Origin: Bacteroidales bacterium
Lineage (GTDB): Bacteria; Bacteroidota; Bacteroidia; Bacteroidales; UBA12077
DNA length: 16,021 nt
Direction of reading: 5' to 3'
Assembly (NCBI GenBank): GCA_030600625.1
Contig: JAUVLS010000005.1
Span: 1 to 16,021, forward strand
The notes under the pieces are model-generated. The model saw only the letters and a program-made list of their open reading frames with translations, was not told where the DNA came from and made no database searches. A program made the position numbers and the translations under genes. Position 1 is the stretch's first letter, and every line of letters starts with the position of its first letter. Below, one piece after another: positions 1 to 8,144 of this stretch.

Positions 1-474
1 GCATTATATATATATGTTTTTTTTGTTACCAAGTTTTATGCTGATATGGGTTTACAGGTATATTACCTCATAGTGAGTGTGTATGGTTGGTCTTACTGGA
101 TGTTTGGTGCAAAAAGTAAAAAACAGGATGATCTGAAGATAACTAAAACGAATATTAAACTGGGAATATATTTGTTTCTAGCTACTATAGTCTTATTTGT
201 TATTATATCGTATGTTTTAGTGAATTATACCGATTCGGAAATTCCATACTGGGATGCATTTACAACTGCTGCCAGTTTTGTTGCAACATGGATGTTAGCC
301 AGAAAAATTATTGAACATTGGATTATCTGGATTATTGTTGATTCTGTATCCTTAGGATTGTATATTTATAAAGAATTATATCCAACCGTAATATTGTTTG
401 CCGTTTATACTGTACTGGCAATTTTAGGTTATATCGAATGGAAAAAGGAGTTAAAAAAGAAATTAAACGTATAG
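1..474 (+). CDS. pnuC: Nicotinamide riboside transporter PnuC (5'-truncated by window edge)
   Basis: The reading frame is open from base 1, so the first ATG inside the window (46) is internal and the true start lies upstream. The visible 157 codons hold several hydrophobic membrane segments and the YGWSYW aromatic motif typical of PnuC, which carries nicotinamide riboside across the inner membrane. Full-length family members have about 190-200 residues, so roughly 40 are missing. The end of the gene overlaps the next gene, a riboside-kinase-like protein, by 37 bp. This suggests translational coupling of uptake and trapping by phosphorylation. The family call rests on the WxxW region, the hydrophobic profile and this partner. 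A thiamine-type Pnu permease is a less likely alternative given the NadR-like neighbour. Confidence 0.9.
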   Translation, partial: ALYIYVFFVTKFYADMGLQVYYLIVSVYGWSYWMFGAKSKKQDDLKITKTNIKLGIYLFLATIVLFVIISYVLVNYTDSEIPYWDAFTTAASFVATWMLARKIIEHWIIWIIVDSVSLGLYIYKELYPTVILFAVYTVLAILGYIEWKKELKKKLNV

Positions 475-980
475 TTTTAATTGGAGCTGAATCTACCGGA
501 AAAACAGAATTGTCAGAGTTCTTGTCTGGTAAGTATAATACAGTATCGGTTCCTGAATATGCTCGTGAATATATTGAAAATCTTAAAAGGCCATATATTT
601 ATGATGATGTTGAACACATTGCAGATAAACAAATTGAGTTGGAAAATGAATATTATCAAAAGGCAAATAAGATTCTGTTTTATGATACATATTTGATAAT
701 TACTAAAATATGGTTTAAATTGGTTTTCAACAGAGTTCCTGATTGGATTGATGAAAAAATCAAAGATAGTAATATCGATTTATTTTTGTTATGTAATAAT
801 GATATACCATGGATTCCTGATCCCGTTAGAGAAAATGGTGGTGCGATGAGAGAACAATTATTTGAAATATATAAAGAAGAATTGAATAGGCTTGGATTTA
901 ATTATAAAATAGTGAAGGGAAAAGGCAATGATCGTTTCAATAATGCCCTTAAGCATGTAAACGAGTTTTTAGATACTTAA
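438..980 (+). CDS. NadR-type nicotinamide riboside kinase-like ATPase
   Basis: This 180-residue P-loop protein corresponds to the C-terminal ribosylnicotinamide kinase domain of NadR, without the N-terminal HTH or NMN adenylyltransferase domains. Visible motifs are the Walker A GAESTGKT (residues 16-23), YAREY (41-45), an aspartate in FYDT (81-84), and PWIPDPVRE (124-132), a conserved signature of this kinase family. The expected reaction is ATP-dependent phosphorylation of nicotinamide riboside to NMN in the cytoplasm, feeding NAD synthesis. The start at 438 lies inside pnuC (37 bp overlap). No later ATG precedes the P-loop, so this start is well supported. Overlap with the permease makes a coupled salvage unit likely. 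The exact substrate is inferred from context, not shown. Confidence 0.88.
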   Translation: MEKGVKKEIKRIVLIGAESTGKTELSEFLSGKYNTVSVPEYAREYIENLKRPYIYDDVEHIADKQIELENEYYQKANKILFYDTYLIITKIWFKLVFNRVPDWIDEKIKDSNIDLFLLCNNDIPWIPDPVRENGGAMREQLFEIYKEELNRLGFNYKIVKGKGNDRFNNALKHVNEFLDT

Positions 981-983
981 GTG

Positions 984-1092
984 CGCAAGTCATCGGATGA
1001 CTTGTTGACAGATAGCGCTTTAATTTAATTTTACCACACTTTTAATAAAAGAGTCATCCGATGACTATCAACGCTTTAGATGTTAACTTGCG
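984..1092. repeat. REP-like paired palindrome element
   Basis: Two near-perfect palindromes share one core. CAAGTCATCGGATGACTTG lies at 986-1004 (9-bp arms around one G), and AGTCATCCGATGACT, the same core read on the other strand, lies at 1052-1066. Each is followed by a CGCTTTA box (1016-1022 and 1072-1078). An outer 7-bp inverted repeat, CGCAAGT (984-990) and ACTTGCG (1086-1092), encloses both. The whole could fold into a two-hairpin structure on a closing stem. It fills the gap between the kinase and the methyltransferase gene and could also act as a transcript-end structure for the upstream operon. The organisation resembles REP/BIME elements mobilised by RAYT transposases. No transposase is nearby. 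Confidence 0.65.
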
Positions 1093-1126
1093 GATTTAAG
1101 GTATATCAAAAATAAAATAAATTATA

Positions 1127-2290
1127 GTGGATAATAAAAATAACAATTTTCGCTTAGTTGCTAAAACCTTTCGCGGTTTAGAAGATGTGCTTTTTAATGA
1201 ATTGAAACAATTAGGTGCGTCTGATTTGAAAAAAGGAAACCGAATGGTCGAATTTACCGGCGATAAGGATTTAATGTACAGGGCAAATTTTCATTTAAGA
1301 ACAGCACTAAGAGTATTGAAACCTATTGCAGAATTTAAGGTGACGGATGATACGGAACTGTATAATAAAATTCAAACAATAGATTGGAGTGTATATTTTG
1401 ATTTGAAAAATACTTTTGCTATAGATAGCGTTGTTTACTCTGAACATTTTTCTCATTCAAAATATGTGGCATTAAGAGTAAAAGATGCAATTGTTGATCA
1501 GTTTCGCGAAAAATTTCAAAAACGACCTTATGTAGATGTTGAAGATCCGGATGTTAGAATTAATATTCACATTTCTAACGATTTGTGTACTGTTTCTCTG
1601 GACAGCTCCAGTGATTCCTTGCATAAAAGAGGATATAGACTAAAAACCAATAAAGCACCACTGAATGAAGTGCTTGCTGCTGGTATGATCCTTATGTCAG
1701 GATGGAATAAGACAGATGTTTTTGTTGATCCAATGTGTGGTTCAGGTACAATAATTATAGAAGCCGCAATGATTGCAAATAATATTCCTCCTGGTATTTA
1801 TAGAAAAAAGTTCGGTTTTGAAACATGGAATGATTTTGATAATAATTTATTGGAAAACATTTACGAAGAAAACAGCCCTGAAGTTGAGTCTGATATTAAG
1901 ATTGTTGGTTCTGATATCTCAGAAATAGCTATAAGAATAGCCAAAGAGAATATCTCAAATGCAGGGCTTAAAAGAAAAATTGATCTTCATATAAATCCTA
2001 TTGAAAATTATATTCCTCCTAAAACAGAAAAAGGAATTATAATTACAAATCCACCATACGGAGAGCGAATTAAAATAAATGAAATTAATAGCTTTTATAA
2101 AGGTTTAGGCGATAAATTTAAAGATAGGTATAAAGGATATGAAGTATGGTTGTTAAGTAGTAATTTTGGAGCAATAAAGCATATTGGTTTACATCCATCT
2201 AAAAAACTAACACTATTTAATGGTCCATTAGAATGCAAATTTCTGAATTATTCAATTTATGAAGGAAGTAAAAAGAGTAAATATAATTAG
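1127..2290 (+). CDS. THUMP domain class I SAM-dependent RNA methyltransferase (RlmL N-half/YpsC-like)
   Basis: This 387-residue protein carries an N-terminal ferredoxin-like/THUMP region (about residues 8-160), starting with the family-typical KTFRGLEDVLFNEL segment. A Rossmann methyltransferase domain follows, with SAM-binding motif DPMCGSGT (201-208) and catalytic motif NPPYGER (308-314), the signature of N2-guanine RNA methyltransferases. It should modify a guanine in 23S rRNA, equivalent to the RlmL half of the E. coli RlmKL fusion. The RlmK half is absent. The start is a GTG at 1127: an in-frame stop lies at 1118, the next methionine is far inside the conserved domain, and the sequence after the GTG aligns with family N-termini. 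It is separated from its neighbours and is probably a single-gene housekeeping unit. Confidence 0.9.
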   Translation: MDNKNNNFRLVAKTFRGLEDVLFNELKQLGASDLKKGNRMVEFTGDKDLMYRANFHLRTALRVLKPIAEFKVTDDTELYNKIQTIDWSVYFDLKNTFAIDSVVYSEHFSHSKYVALRVKDAIVDQFREKFQKRPYVDVEDPDVRINIHISNDLCTVSLDSSSDSLHKRGYRLKTNKAPLNEVLAAGMILMSGWNKTDVFVDPMCGSGTIIIEAAMIANNIPPGIYRKKFGFETWNDFDNNLLENIYEENSPEVESDIKIVGSDISEIAIRIAKENISNAGLKRKIDLHINPIENYIPPKTEKGIIITNPPYGERIKINEINSFYKGLGDKFKDRYKGYEVWLLSSNFGAIKHIGLHPSKKLTLFNGPLECKFLNYSIYEGSKKSKYN

Positions 2291-2408
2291 TACGTACTTA
2301 CGTTAATATAAGAAAAAGCACCATTCATTAAGTTTTTTGATACGATTAAAAAAAAAATTTTGATTCAAGCGTTTACTTACTTATTTTTAGTAAGAAAATA
2401 AAAGTGCA

Positions 2409-2495
2409 AATTTTTAATATATCTGTTCAAGTTGGCAATTTTAGTTGGTTGAATTATTAAATTGAACCAATTTTTAATATATTTGTTTTAAGTTG
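2409..2495 (+). promoter_or_regulatory. Duplicated AT-rich block and imperfect palindrome upstream of siaB; candidate promoter
   Basis: The 258-bp gap between the methyltransferase gene and siaB holds two copies of a 26-27 bp block at 2409-2434 and 2469-2495. They differ by two C/T changes and one inserted base. Between them, abutting the second copy, is a 22-bp imperfect palindrome at 2447-2468 (GGTTGAATT, ATTA, AATTGAACC) with a single symmetric G:G mismatch. The second copy contains TATATTTG (2478-2485), which fits the Bacteroidota -7 consensus TAnnTTTG. The first copy has TATATCTG, one base off. No TTTG stands at the ideal -33 spacing, so the promoter call is tentative. Farther upstream is a weak hairpin, CTTACT/AGTAAG (2376-2394), which may end the preceding transcript. 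Confidence 0.4.
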
Positions 2496-2548
2496 AAAAA
2501 AGTTTTAAATTTATACAACTTGATAAGATAATAAACTATAAAGCCTTT

Positions 2549-3100
2549 ATGAGCTTTAATATTGACGAGCGTTATTCAAAAATGAATCAGGGGGAAGTAC
2601 TTCTTGCTTATAAAGGAAGTATAACTGCTGAACTTATAACTAATGTGCTTGGAGTTGTGGAATCAAAACTCGATCATGTTATTGATAAATCTATTACAAA
2701 AAAGAAAATCTATAACATACTTGTTGAGAGCTTACAAAATCTATATCACCATGTTGATGATTTACCTTATATGGTAGATGAAAGTATGGATATTCATTTT
2801 GGAATTTTTGTTATATCTAAAATGGATGAATCATATGTTATTAGAACTGGAAATTTTATTAGAAACGATAAGATTAAAAAGCTGACAGAACGTTTAGATA
2901 AGATAAAATCTTTAACCAGGGATGAATTAAAAGAATTGTATAAATTTGTATTAAATAATCAGAAATTCTCGGATAAAGGTGGCGGAGGTCTTGGTTTAAT
3001 AGATATTGCAAGAAGAACCGGAGGCGGGGTTGATTATGAGTTCGATAATTATGACGATGATTATTCTTTTTTTAGTTTCAATATTACCATTGATAATTAA
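2549..3100 (+). CDS. siaB: SiaB family protein kinase (DUF6272)
   Basis: This 183-residue cytoplasmic protein matches the SiaB / DUF6272 family, GHKL-fold serine/threonine kinases related to anti-sigma kinases. The N-box-like helix has E60 and N64 in VESLQNLYHH. The ATP-lid glycine box is DKGGGGLGL, with four glycines at 144-147 and G149. Family knowledge comes from Pseudomonas aeruginosa, where SiaB phosphorylates the small protein SiaC, the phosphatase SiaA reverses this, and unphosphorylated SiaC activates the diguanylate cyclase SiaD. A SiaC homologue follows 27 bp downstream, so kinase and substrate are co-transcribed. No phosphatase or cyclase gene lies beside them. The output of the pair here is unknown. 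The family call is strong; the physiological role is inferred. Confidence 0.87.
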   Translation: MSFNIDERYSKMNQGEVLLAYKGSITAELITNVLGVVESKLDHVIDKSITKKKIYNILVESLQNLYHHVDDLPYMVDESMDIHFGIFVISKMDESYVIRTGNFIRNDKIKKLTERLDKIKSLTRDELKELYKFVLNNQKFSDKGGGGLGLIDIARRTGGGVDYEFDNYDDDYSFFSFNITIDN

Positions 3101-3127
3101 TATAAAAACCTTAAATAAAACAATAAT

Positions 3128-3508
3128 ATGGAATCAATTGCATTAGAAGGAACACCTAAAACTCCAACAGTAAATATGGATGGTGCAACAGGAATAGTTG
3201 AAATAAAAGGTAGATCAATACCCGAAAATTCAATAGAGTTTTATCGTCCGTTGGTGGAATGGTTGGAAGAATATTCTAAAGAACCTCAACAGCTAACTAC
3301 TGTTAATATTCAGTTAGAATACTTTAATACCAGTTCGTCAAAATGTATTTTGGATGTTTTTAAAAAATTAGAAGCTATTAAAAAAGCTCGTAATGAAGTT
3401 ATTATAAACTGGTATTACGAAGAGGATGATGAAGATATGCTTGAAGCAGGTGAAGATTATGAATCAATTATTCGTATTCCTTTTAAGATGATTGAAGTAG
3501 TTGATTAA
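3128..3508 (+). CDS. siaC: SiaC family regulatory phosphoprotein (DUF1987)
   Basis: This 126-residue acidic protein matches the SiaC / DUF1987 family. The conserved strand-helix FNTSSSKCILD contains Thr68, at the same position as the threonine phosphorylated by SiaB in P. aeruginosa SiaC. Other family features are the TPKTPTVN start (residues 9-16), the GRSIPENSIEFYRPLVEWLEEY core (28-49) and the acidic stretch EEDDEDMLEAGED near the C-terminus. It is the predicted substrate of the kinase encoded immediately upstream (27 bp gap) and is likely to act as a phosphorylation-controlled binding switch on a partner protein. In Pseudomonas that partner is a diguanylate cyclase. The partner here is not in the window. 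The gene ends about 35 bp before the first of two hairpins that close this transcription unit. Confidence 0.88.
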   Translation: MESIALEGTPKTPTVNMDGATGIVEIKGRSIPENSIEFYRPLVEWLEEYSKEPQQLTTVNIQLEYFNTSSSKCILDVFKKLEAIKKARNEVIINWYYEEDDEDMLEAGEDYESIIRIPFKMIEVVD

Positions 3509-3543
3509 CAGCAATCCAAATCCATGCAGTTGATAAAATATAA

Positions 3544-3574
3544 AAAGCTATAGATAGATTTATTCTATAGCTTT
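3544..3574 (-). terminator. Hairpin terminator for the minus-strand ABC transporter unit
   Basis: A perfect 11-bp stem, AAAGCTATAGA (3544-3554) paired with TCTATAGCTTT (3564-3574), encloses a 9-nt loop. Read on the minus strand, the stem is followed by a T-rich tail (TTTATATTTTAT). It lies 45 bp beyond the stop of the ABC transporter gene, which fits termination of that unit. It could also contribute to ending siaBC transcripts. Confidence 0.6.
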
Positions 3575-3587
3575 CATTACATAAATT

Positions 3588-3620
3588 ATACCCATCAGTT
3601 ATTGATGGGTATTCTATTTT
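3588..3620 (+). terminator. Hairpin terminator for the siaB-siaC unit
   Basis: A perfect 10-bp stem, ATACCCATCA (3588-3597) paired with TGATGGGTAT (3603-3612), has a 5-nt loop and the highest local G+C. It is followed on the plus strand by the T-rich TCTATTTT. It is the second of two adjacent hairpins between converging genes. The hairpin abuts the stop codon of the minus-strand gene. Confidence 0.65.
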
Positions 3621-6600
3621 AATTAGGTTTGAATTTTATTTGTTCGAAGTAGTCAAGAGCTTTCCTTAACAACCTGTATCTTAGAATAAAATAAAACATA
3701 ATTGTCATTGCCCATATAACAATAATATTAACCCAAAAAGTATCGTAATACTTGCCCAGGAATTGTTTACGCGGTGCATAAAAATGTGCTTTTACAAATT
3801 TATTTTGAGGATCGAGAAAAACTGGATCAATTTTCTGAAAAAGTTCACCTTTATATTCAATAATTCTATTAATTTCATTTGAATTCCTTAAAAACTCAGA
3901 GAGACTCTCATTATAGTATTGTCGTTTTAAATTCATAAAGTTTTCACGATCTTCCGGTGTTTTTTGAAGATCTGAAATTAACACATCTTTTAGTCCGTTA
4001 GCTTTATTATAAAGTTTAATGTAATATCTATTTAAAATATCAAAATAATTTTTCAATGCTTGTATGGTCTCTATATCTATTTTATCATGATAAAGCTTAT
4101 TGCAATGCTTAAATTTAACAATTCGGCCAGATTCTGAATTCAGTTCTTTCTTTATTTCAGTTCTTAAAAGTTTAAGATTCTGGTTAAATTCATCTGATTT
4201 TTCTTTATTTTCAAAATTTCTTTCAATAAATGCAATTTTATTTTTTAACGTTCTGATCCAATAGTTTTTCTTGAAATCTGAAATACTCATTGCTTTATCA
4301 TATTTGTATAACTGCTTTTCATATTTATTTTCCTTATACTGATATACAGCCAATGCCTCATAAGCCCAACGGGAAGTTATTACTTCACCGTAAAATGGGA
4401 TATCTCTCGGATTAGAAACATTTGGATTCAGTTTTTCATATTTTACAAGTATTCCGCTAAGAATCAATTGAGGAATTACTAAGAATGGAATCAGAATATA
4501 TATAGTAATAACTGTTTTAAAGCTATCGGAGATTACTAAACCCATAATATTTGCTGCACACCATGTACTGAAAAGTACCAGCCAATATTCAAAATACATT
4601 CCTCTTATTTCCATTATTGAATTGCCAATAACAACAAACAAGAATGCTTGTATTGCTGCCAATGTAAATTGTACTGCGATTTTTGAAAATAAATAGCTTG
4701 TCCAACTTAAATTCAAAAATTTTTCCCTCTTAAGAATTTTTCTGTCTTTTATGATTTCCTCGGCACTAACGGTTAATCCTATAAATAATCCAACAATGAC
4801 CGACATGAAAATATATACAGGTAAATTGCTATTTTCACTAAGTGAATATCCAATTTTGTTTCCTACATTATAATATTTAATAATATAAGCGAGCAAAAAT
4901 GCTAATAAGGGTGCCTCAAGAAAATTGATGATCAGGTATTGTGTATTAGCAAGTTTTGATAAAATATCTCTTTTTACAAAAACAAGAAATTGTTTAAACT
5001 TATTCGGTGTTTTGAATGAAATTTCAGGTAAAGTTTGGTCCAGTGAAAGAGGTTTTGAATTTGTATCAACTTCTTCTTCGTCTTTGTGGGTATCAAAATT
5101 TTCTCTCCACTCAAGAGGAGATATTTTCCTGTCATTTGTGAAATTTCCATATTCATCAAGCACCTCTGTCTCAATAATATTAAAAATTTGTTCCGGATTT
5201 ACATTACCACAACAATGACATTCACTTTCACTCCAGTTTGCATGTTGCATACTTGATTTAAAATATATAATAGAATCAATTGGATCACCATTATAAATTA
5301 AATATCCTCCAACATCGAGGATTATAAGCTTATCAAACATTTTAAAAATATCTGACGATGGCTGGTGAATTACAACAATTACTAATTTCCCTTTTAAAGT
5401 TAATTCTTTAAGTAAATCTAAAATATTTTCTGAATCGCGCGATGATAAACCAGATGTAGGTTCGTCGAGGAATAAAACGGCAGGTTCACGTATTAATTCT
5501 AAAGCAATATTTAATCTTTTTCTTTGTCCACCACTTATTTTCTTATTTAACGGGCTACCAACTTGTATATCTCTAATTTCATAAAGCCCAAGGTTTTCTA
5601 AAACCTCAAGAACGGTTTTTTGTAATTCTTCTTCAGTATAATTATCAAAGCAGAGCTTAGCATTATAGTAAAGATTCTGATATACAGTAAGTTCTTCAAT
5701 AAGAAGATCGTCTTGAGAGACATGCCCGATTAAACCTTCTATTTTATCTTTTTCAGTATGTATATTGATTCCGTTTATAAAAACGTCCCCGGAAGTGGGT
5801 GCTGAACTCCCATTTAAAACATTGATCAAAGTAGATTTCCCGGCACCACTAGCTCCCATAATTCCTATAAGTTTACCAGATTCTTCCGTAAAGCTCATAG
5901 TCTGTAAACCAATAGCTCCGGATTTAAACTTGTACCCAATTTCTCTTATATCAAATATAATTTTTGATTTTATTCTATCAACATTATATTGACTAATAAT
6001 ATCGCCGTAATAAATAGATTTTATTTTTGGATTTCTGATCGAAGCGCCGTTATTTAAAACATGAACTTTCTCCTGCTCAAACAACTGCCCGTTTAAATAT
6101 AGTTCGCTTTTGCCCATGTATTTTATATAATACATATTTGCAGATGCTACTTCAAGAACTCTAAACTGTCCTTCCAGCAAAGAGTTTGTCATGTGGAATA
6201 TATTCTCATGCTCAAAGCTTTCGTTATTATCAATTATTAAAAGCTTTTTAGTATCAGGAAGTTTATCTTTGCCAAAAAATACAAAATCCTCAATCTCCTG
6301 GTATTCACCTCGTTCGATAAAAAAACTATCGGCAACTGTGGTAATAAATTCCATTTCTTGCTTAGTAATTTCGCCACCTGATTTTACAAATTCAAGAAGC
6401 TGTACAAGTACAACATTTTTTTGTCTCTGAGTTAGTTCTTCGTTTATTTGGGTGCAAATTTTAAGCACTCGAACAGAACTTGAAGAGAATCGCTTTTTAC
6501 GTTTGCTCTTTTCGCTAAGTTTTTCCTGATGTACGGAATAATAATCTGTAAAAACTTTTAAGTAAATTTTTACAGTTTCCTGATTTAATTGCCTTTTTAA

Positions 6601-6699
6601 AAATGATTCAACAATTAACTTTCGATCTCTTGCATCGCTTGTAGGATGTGCTATAATCGCAAAAAGTTGCATTAAAGCTTTTAGAATTTGCTCACTCAT
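3619..6699 (-). CDS. ABCG-type ABC transporter with TerB-like and FHA-like N-terminal regions
   Basis: This 1026-residue protein is a half-transporter fusing ATPase and membrane domains, ABCG style. Order: a helical TerB-like region (about 1-130); a beta-rich FHA-like region (about 150-245); an ATPase domain with Walker A GASGAGKST (282-290), signature ISGGQRKR (388-395), Walker B VLFLDEP (408-414) and H-loop H445; a CxCC cluster (C494, C496, C497); a linker; then about six membrane helices (roughly 588-610, 627-645, 668-692, 703-723, 728-752, 988-1008). Between the last two helices lies a charged region of about 230 residues, predicted to be extracytoplasmic. The substrate is unknown. ABCG relatives usually export lipids or hydrophobic compounds. 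It is the last gene of a minus-strand unit, 49 bp after the small exported protein gene. Domain boundaries and the TerB/FHA labels come from pattern reading. The ABC assignment is secure. Confidence 0.88.
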   Translation of the reverse strand: MSEQILKALMQLFAIIAHPTSDARDRKLIVESFLKRQLNQETVKIYLKVFTDYYSVHQEKLSEKSKRKKRFSSSSVRVLKICTQINEELTQRQKNVVLVQLLEFVKSGGEITKQEMEFITTVADSFFIERGEYQEIEDFVFFGKDKLPDTKKLLIIDNNESFEHENIFHMTNSLLEGQFRVLEVASANMYYIKYMGKSELYLNGQLFEQEKVHVLNNGASIRNPKIKSIYYGDIISQYNVDRIKSKIIFDIREIGYKFKSGAIGLQTMSFTEESGKLIGIMGASGAGKSTLINVLNGSSAPTSGDVFINGINIHTEKDKIEGLIGHVSQDDLLIEELTVYQNLYYNAKLCFDNYTEEELQKTVLEVLENLGLYEIRDIQVGSPLNKKISGGQRKRLNIALELIREPAVLFLDEPTSGLSSRDSENILDLLKELTLKGKLVIVVIHQPSSDIFKMFDKLIILDVGGYLIYNGDPIDSIIYFKSSMQHANWSESECHCCGNVNPEQIFNIIETEVLDEYGNFTNDRKISPLEWRENFDTHKDEEEVDTNSKPLSLDQTLPEISFKTPNKFKQFLVFVKRDILSKLANTQYLIINFLEAPLLAFLLAYIIKYYNVGNKIGYSLSENSNLPVYIFMSVIVGLFIGLTVSAEEIIKDRKILKREKFLNLSWTSYLFSKIAVQFTLAAIQAFLFVVIGNSIMEIRGMYFEYWLVLFSTWCAANIMGLVISDSFKTVITIYILIPFLVIPQLILSGILVKYEKLNPNVSNPRDIPFYGEVITSRWAYEALAVYQYKENKYEKQLYKYDKAMSISDFKKNYWIRTLKNKIAFIERNFENKEKSDEFNQNLKLLRTEIKKELNSESGRIVKFKHCNKLYHDKIDIETIQALKNYFDILNRYYIKLYNKANGLKDVLISDLQKTPEDRENFMNLKRQYYNESLSEFLRNSNEINRIIEYKGELFQKIDPVFLDPQNKFVKAHFYAPRKQFLGKYYDTFWVNIIVIWAMTIMFYFILRYRLLRKALDYFEQIKFKPN

Positions 6700-6748
6700 A
6701 TACTTCTATTTATAACTAACGAGAATGTTGATATACACGAAAATACGA

Positions 6749-7171
6749 TTATTTTTCTTTAAAACCAATTAACAACATTACTTCATCTTTTAAAAGAGTT
6801 TCAGTGTCAAACTCAAGCTCAATAATGCAATCAATGGTTGATGTGAATGTGAAATCCCAGAAAGGAGTGTAATCATAATGTTTATTACAAAATAATAGGT
6901 TCTTTTCGGTATCAAATACTGATAATATTAAAGGATGATTTTCTATATCACTACAAGAAATGATGCGATACTGGCTTCCCCCATAAAAAGTAGTATAAAA
7001 TTTGGTCCTGTTATTTTCATCTAACTTGGCTATATATTCCTGTCCATCCGATACAAATCCTGATGTAAGAAAATCAGCACAATTTTTTACAGAATTATCT
7101 TGAGCTATTATATTATTCGTGTATAAACTAATAATGAGAAGCACCAGGTATTTTGCGAATGTAGATTTCAT
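6749..7171 (-). CDS. Small exported protein of unknown function
   Basis: I do not recognise this 140-residue protein. It begins with a typical Sec signal peptide: K2, a hydrophobic stretch at about residues 8-18, and likely cleavage after IIA (residue 23) before QDN. The mature part of about 117 residues is beta-rich, has a few cysteines (C31, two CxN/CSD sites further on) and no repeat. It therefore probably acts in the periplasm or at the outer membrane. The gene sits 11 bp after a lipoprotein gene and 49 bp before the ABC transporter gene, so all three are likely one transcript. That context suggests an envelope role linked to the transporter, which is inference only. Confidence 0.72.
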   Translation of the reverse strand: MKSTFAKYLVLLIISLYTNNIIAQDNSVKNCADFLTSGFVSDGQEYIAKLDENNRTKFYTTFYGGSQYRIISCSDIENHPLILSVFDTEKNLLFCNKHYDYTPFWDFTFTSTIDCIIELEFDTETLLKDEVMLLIGFKEK

Positions 7172-7182
7172 AAAAAATCAAA

Positions 7183-8088
7183 TTAGTAAATGATTTTATT
7201 CCTGACAGATGAGATTTTATTAGCGATAGTCTTTAAATGATATTCTGATATTATAACATTCGATGTACTATTCACCAGTGTATGTTTTTTCTCGGGATTA
7301 ATTTCTGGTTTTTCGTATGTGTAACTATAAATTATTCCGTCAAATTCATAGGCAAGATCAACTAAATCATCAATTAACAAAGAAAAATCTTTTGAATTAT
7401 AATAATATGGAGATAAGATTTCAATTAAATTATCTAAGGGATGCTTTTGTTCTCCCAAACGATTTATTATCTGCCTGTTTTTACTTTCAACAGCGGCATG
7501 CGAAAGTATATATAAACTCTCAATCCAACCGCCGGTAATAATTAGTACACCAATATCTTTTCGGTTATTTGTTTTTAAATAAGAGTCGAATTGTCTGTAA
7601 GTTCCGGTTAAGTAATATAATAAAGAATCCTGATTATCAATGTTTCTCTCAATTTTATCTATAACATCAACCTGTATGGCACTGTGAATGCCAAGCTCCT
7701 GACTTAATTTTTTTATAACGGTAAAATAGGAAATTACATCAGGAATCTGATCATAAATATTTAAATACCCTAAGTCAGTGCCATAAATCCCCACATTTAT
7801 TGCTTGCTTGAAATTTGTAGTATAATTTGAAACATTATCAGGAGGATTTAATAACGACTTTTTAAATTCTACGTCACTGTTTTTTATAGAATAGGTTGCC
7901 TGATATGGTGAAGGTAGTGTAAACAGTGTATTATTAATTTTAAGTAAAACAGTAGAGGTATCAATTTCTCTTAACGGAATCCTTTCCTCATTTTCCTGTT
8001 TATCTGATGATGGTTTACAGGATATAATTAAGATACTTGCAAGTATAAATATAAAAAGTTGTTGGATTTTCACTAATTTACTCAACAT
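7183..8088 (-). CDS. Predicted lipoprotein of unknown function
   Basis: This is a 301-residue protein with a signal peptide and lipobox: a hydrophobic core at residues 11-22 and IISC with Cys24 as the lipidation site, followed by a polar KPSSDKQ tether. The mature region is mainly helical and contains an aliphatic motif around IGVLIITGGWIESLYI (about residues 180-195). I do not recognise a characterised family, although proteins of this length and pattern are common as hypothetical lipoproteins in Bacteroidota. It is the first gene of the minus-strand unit and is followed after 11 bp by a second exported protein. The ATG at 8088 directly precedes the signal peptide, so the start is well supported. 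Sorting to the inner or outer membrane cannot be decided. Confidence 0.78.
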   Translation of the reverse strand: MLSKLVKIQQLFIFILASILIISCKPSSDKQENEERIPLREIDTSTVLLKINNTLFTLPSPYQATYSIKNSDVEFKKSLLNPPDNVSNYTTNFKQAINVGIYGTDLGYLNIYDQIPDVISYFTVIKKLSQELGIHSAIQVDVIDKIERNIDNQDSLLYYLTGTYRQFDSYLKTNNRKDIGVLIITGGWIESLYILSHAAVESKNRQIINRLGEQKHPLDNLIEILSPYYYNSKDFSLLIDDLVDLAYEFDGIIYSYTYEKPEINPEKKHTLVNSTSNVIISEYHLKTIANKISSVRNKIIY

Positions 8089-8144
8089 AATATAATTATG
8101 TTATGTGCTTGTAATGCTAATTAATATTAAGATTAACCAAATAT

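Noticed and set aside
481..696. 71-codon frame inside the NadR-like gene
   Set aside because: It is a shadow of a well-supported kinase gene.
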